A stretch of DNA of 64,000 nucleotides from Hansfordia pulvinata (Eukaryota; Ascomycota; Sordariomycetes; Xylariales): positions 1 through 64,000 of the forward strand of contig BJKQ01000006.1 in assembly GCA_006538405.1 (NCBI GenBank), read 5' to 3'. Within the stretch, counting starts at the first letter, position 1, and each line of letters opens with the position of its first letter. The notes beneath the pieces were generated by a model, which was not told the DNA's origin, made no database searches, and was given only the letters and a program-made list of their open reading frames with translations. The translations under genes and the position numbers were made by a program. Shown one piece after another: positions 61,659-64,000 of this stretch.

Positions 61659-63909
61659 TTATCGTCGGTCTTGAATGCTGCCGACAAAAGAAGGGTCTCT
61701 AACACTACCGCCGGCATCTCCCAAGCCTGCGATCGGGCGGTTGTAGCTGAAGCCAGCGAATTGATTCTGCATCGTTTGCGACAGCATTGGTCCCTCGACA
61801 AACGAGTCTGTCGGCGCCTCTTGCGTGAATTCAGGGTCGAAGTTGGCCGTGTCGAGAGCGTCCGCCTGCAGAGGATTAGCGAGGAGCGCAGGGTAGGGGA
61901 AACATGTGTTTTAGGGTGATGCCCTGAAGGCTTAACTTACCACGCTGGGTTTGAAGGTCGGTTCGTATTTGCGCTGCAACAACTTGCGCCAGTCGATGGC
62001 GTGGAAGAAGACGTGCGCCTTGATCTCGGCGCTGCCGTTGGCACCCAATCTCTGCGCAGGGTCGCGGTTGAGGAGCTTGGTGAGGAGGTCCTTGGCCGCC
62101 GGCGGAACAACATCAGCACCTGGGAAATGCAAAGGTTCCGACAGGATCTTGCGGTACATCTCATTGGTGTTCTCGTCGTAGAATGGGGGCAGTCCCGTCA
62201 ACATCTCGTACAGTAGGACTCCCAGGGTCCACCAGTCGACAGTCTTGTTGTAGCCGTTGCCCATGAGGAGCTCGGGGGCCAGGTATTCGGGTGTGCCACA
62301 GAAGGTGTTTGTTCGGTCTTCGTCCTTCATGTCGAGCTTGCAAAGACCAAAGTCGCACAGGGCAATGTGTCCCTGGTAGTCAAGCAGAATGTTCTCGGGC
62401 TTGAGGTCGCGATAGATGACGTTGAAACCGTGGAGACACTCGAGGGCGCAGAGTAGCTCGGCCGTGTAGAAGCGGGCGCGGTTGACGTCGAAGCGCTGCT
62501 CCTTCTGAAGGTGGTGGAACAACTCGCCGCCGTTGACAAAGGCCAGCACGAAGTAGAGTTTCTCAGGAGACTGGAAGGTGAACTTGAGCGGGACAATGAA
62601 AGGGTTGTTGATTTGAGCCAGAACAGAACGCTCGGCAAGGGTGTGCGCAACCTCGGAGCGCGAGATGATGTGAGCTTTGCGGATCGTCTTGAGAGCGTAG
62701 ATACGGTTGGTATCTTTCTTGCGGACCTGCATGACCTTGCCGAAACTTCCCTTGCCAACAACCTTGAGAAGCTCAAAGTCCTCAATCTTGAGCTTTCCGG
62801 CCCGGTTCTCGACGTATTCAACGCCAATCTTGAGTTTTCCAGTGCCGTACTGCACGTCGACAAAGTCTATGCCGCTGTGACCGAGCTCCTTCTCGCGGCT
62901 GGCAAAGTCGGCGGCGGCCTTCTCGCGGTCCTTCTTGCTGGCCTTGGGGTCCTCAACGAAAGGCTGCTTTTCTTCGAAGCGAGGGTTGATTCGGGCAACT
63001 CCAATAAAGATGTCCTGACTGCGACCCGAGCCGGGCGGGGCGTTGGGGTTGCGCATGTACAAGTGGACGTTGAGTTCGGTGACGCGAGAAACATCAAATT
63101 TGTACTGGGTGTTGTCGCCGGCCCAGAGCGGGTTTTCGGGGTTGCCGGAAACGGAGTTGACGAAAACCTGGACCTTGTCGAAATCGAGCAGGGCGTACGG
63201 CAGATATTTGCTAGAGATTCGGCCGTGGTTGGAAGGGATCCCGGAGAAGCCACCACCGGCGGATGTCTGAGGCCGGCTGGAGCCGTTCATGTAGGAGCCG
63301 GGGCCAGATCTCTGGGAGGAGCCCGGTCTGACCGAGCCGGAGCCGCTGAGGGCGTTGCCGGTAGACATGGAGCCGCCGCCATGTTGTGAGGCAAACGAGT
63401 TTCGGTGTTGCTCGGGAAGGGAGAAGCCTTGGCCTTCGTGCAGGGTGACGACGAGAATGCCAGGTTTCGGGGGCGTCTTGAAGGGTTCCTGGACCATCGC
63501 TTCCGAGGCAGCTGCGGTGGGTTGGAAAGTCAGCCCGAGGCAACAAAAGGCCGTTTCGAGGTCGAACCAAGCCATGTTCGCGAGTGTGTACGGGTTGTCA
63601 AGGTGGTGAGGCGGAGGTGGTGGCCCTTACCTATGGAGTTGTCACCCGGGGTGGGCGTTGACGAAGTGGGAGGCGGCATCTTCTCATCTTTGTCTGTGAT
63701 TGTAGAGGTGGAGGGGTTTCTGGAGAAGCCAGCAAGAGGGCCCAGGTGGGTGTCCTTGAGCTCTGGGAATTGAATGAGGGGTCAGCCTGCAGTCATGACA
63801 CAAGAAACCAGACAAGAGGCACGGGGGGGCAGCGACAGAGGCATGCCAGGGCACCAAGCTCAGCAGTGGCCCGGGACAGAAACATACTCTTGGTAAGCTT
63901 CCAGGACAT
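61659..63909 (-). CDS. SCH9: AGC-family protein kinase SCH9, four exons
   Basis: Exons are 63909-63888, 63762-63631, 63511-61941 and 61865-61659 (643 residues); introns are 125, 119 and 75 bp and all phases close. The product starts MSWKLTKKLKDTHLGPLAGF. A C2-like region spans about 65-290 (GILVVTLHEGQGF, WAGDNTQYKFDVS). The kinase domain has GKGSFG near 304, Lys326, YRDLKPEN with Asp420, DFG 438-440 and the activation loop TFCGTPEYLAPE (Thr454). The last exon supplies the hydrophobic motif FAGFSYNRP. SCH9 is the TORC1-regulated nutrient and stress kinase, the fungal counterpart of S6K/Akt. The exon-3 frame stays open through intron 2 upstream, so the 5' exons could easily be missed. Confidence 0.95.
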
Positions 63910-64000
63910 GTTGGCACTGAAGCACCAACCAAACAGTGGTTGGCTAGCTGGGAGAAAGAGGGGTTGTGTGGCTTCAGGGTCCTGGGCAGGGGTGGTGAAG
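63910..64000. other. Start of the SCH9 upstream region, cut by the window end
   Basis: Ninety bases of 5' sequence, no other feature seen. Confidence 0.5.

Overview
The window looks like a chromosome arm segment of a filamentous ascomycete, most likely a Sordariomycete (Hypocreales-like). The genes are GC-rich, with short introns (51-154 bp), GTAAGT-type donors, CTGAC/CTAAC branch points and CAG/TAG acceptors. The left end is a very AT-rich block carrying the marks of repeat-induced point mutation (RIP). The family content fits too: Zn2Cys6 regulator, DUF6604, AsaB-type oxidoreductase, SCH9 kinase, and a fungal THI5 gene controlled by a TPP riboswitch.

Layout. 1-1700: satellite array of ~66-bp units, each carrying a GC palindrome. 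1757-9678: complete but RIP-destroyed Ty3/gypsy-type LTR retrotransposon on the minus strand (141-bp LTRs, 5-bp target duplication). 9684-10550: further AT-rich repeats. 11.7-14.5 kb: two predicted secreted proteins, one a kinase-like protein, separated by a second AT-rich block; this is a typical accessory or effector-type niche. 15965-16494: fold-back MITE. From 16.6 kb on the sequence is ordinary euchromatin: CadD-type cadmium transporter, small cysteine-containing secreted protein, Zn2Cys6 factor divergent from an atypical SDR, a gene-poor 4.3 kb, a secreted class 3 lipase, a broken DUF6604 gene, a membrane protein, a seven-exon sugar-phosphate isomerase-like gene, a six-exon zinc alcohol dehydrogenase, THI5/NMT1 with its riboswitch, a methionine-permease-like transporter, an AsaB-family gene convergent with an acyl-CoA dehydrogenase, a STE20-like kinase, exonuclease V, glucose-6-phosphate isomerase and the AGC kinase SCH9.

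Togetherness. The right third holds conserved core genes (EXO5, GPI, SCH9); the middle holds metabolic and regulatory accessory genes; the left edge is a transposon-rich, rapidly evolving end. THI5 is the clearest regulated unit: branch point, splice sites and TPP aptamer lie together in one 5' UTR intron. The TF/SDR pair shares a promoter containing a perfect 12-bp-arm inverted repeat and may be a regulator-target pair.

Caution on quality. Several otherwise well-conserved genes (DUF6604, permease, STE20-like kinase, EXO5) need single-base shifts to stay in frame, nearly all of them a missing base and several in G or C runs. Uncorrected assembly indels are at least as likely as pseudogenes. 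Exon models below were built by eye and checked only for phase consistency and family fit.
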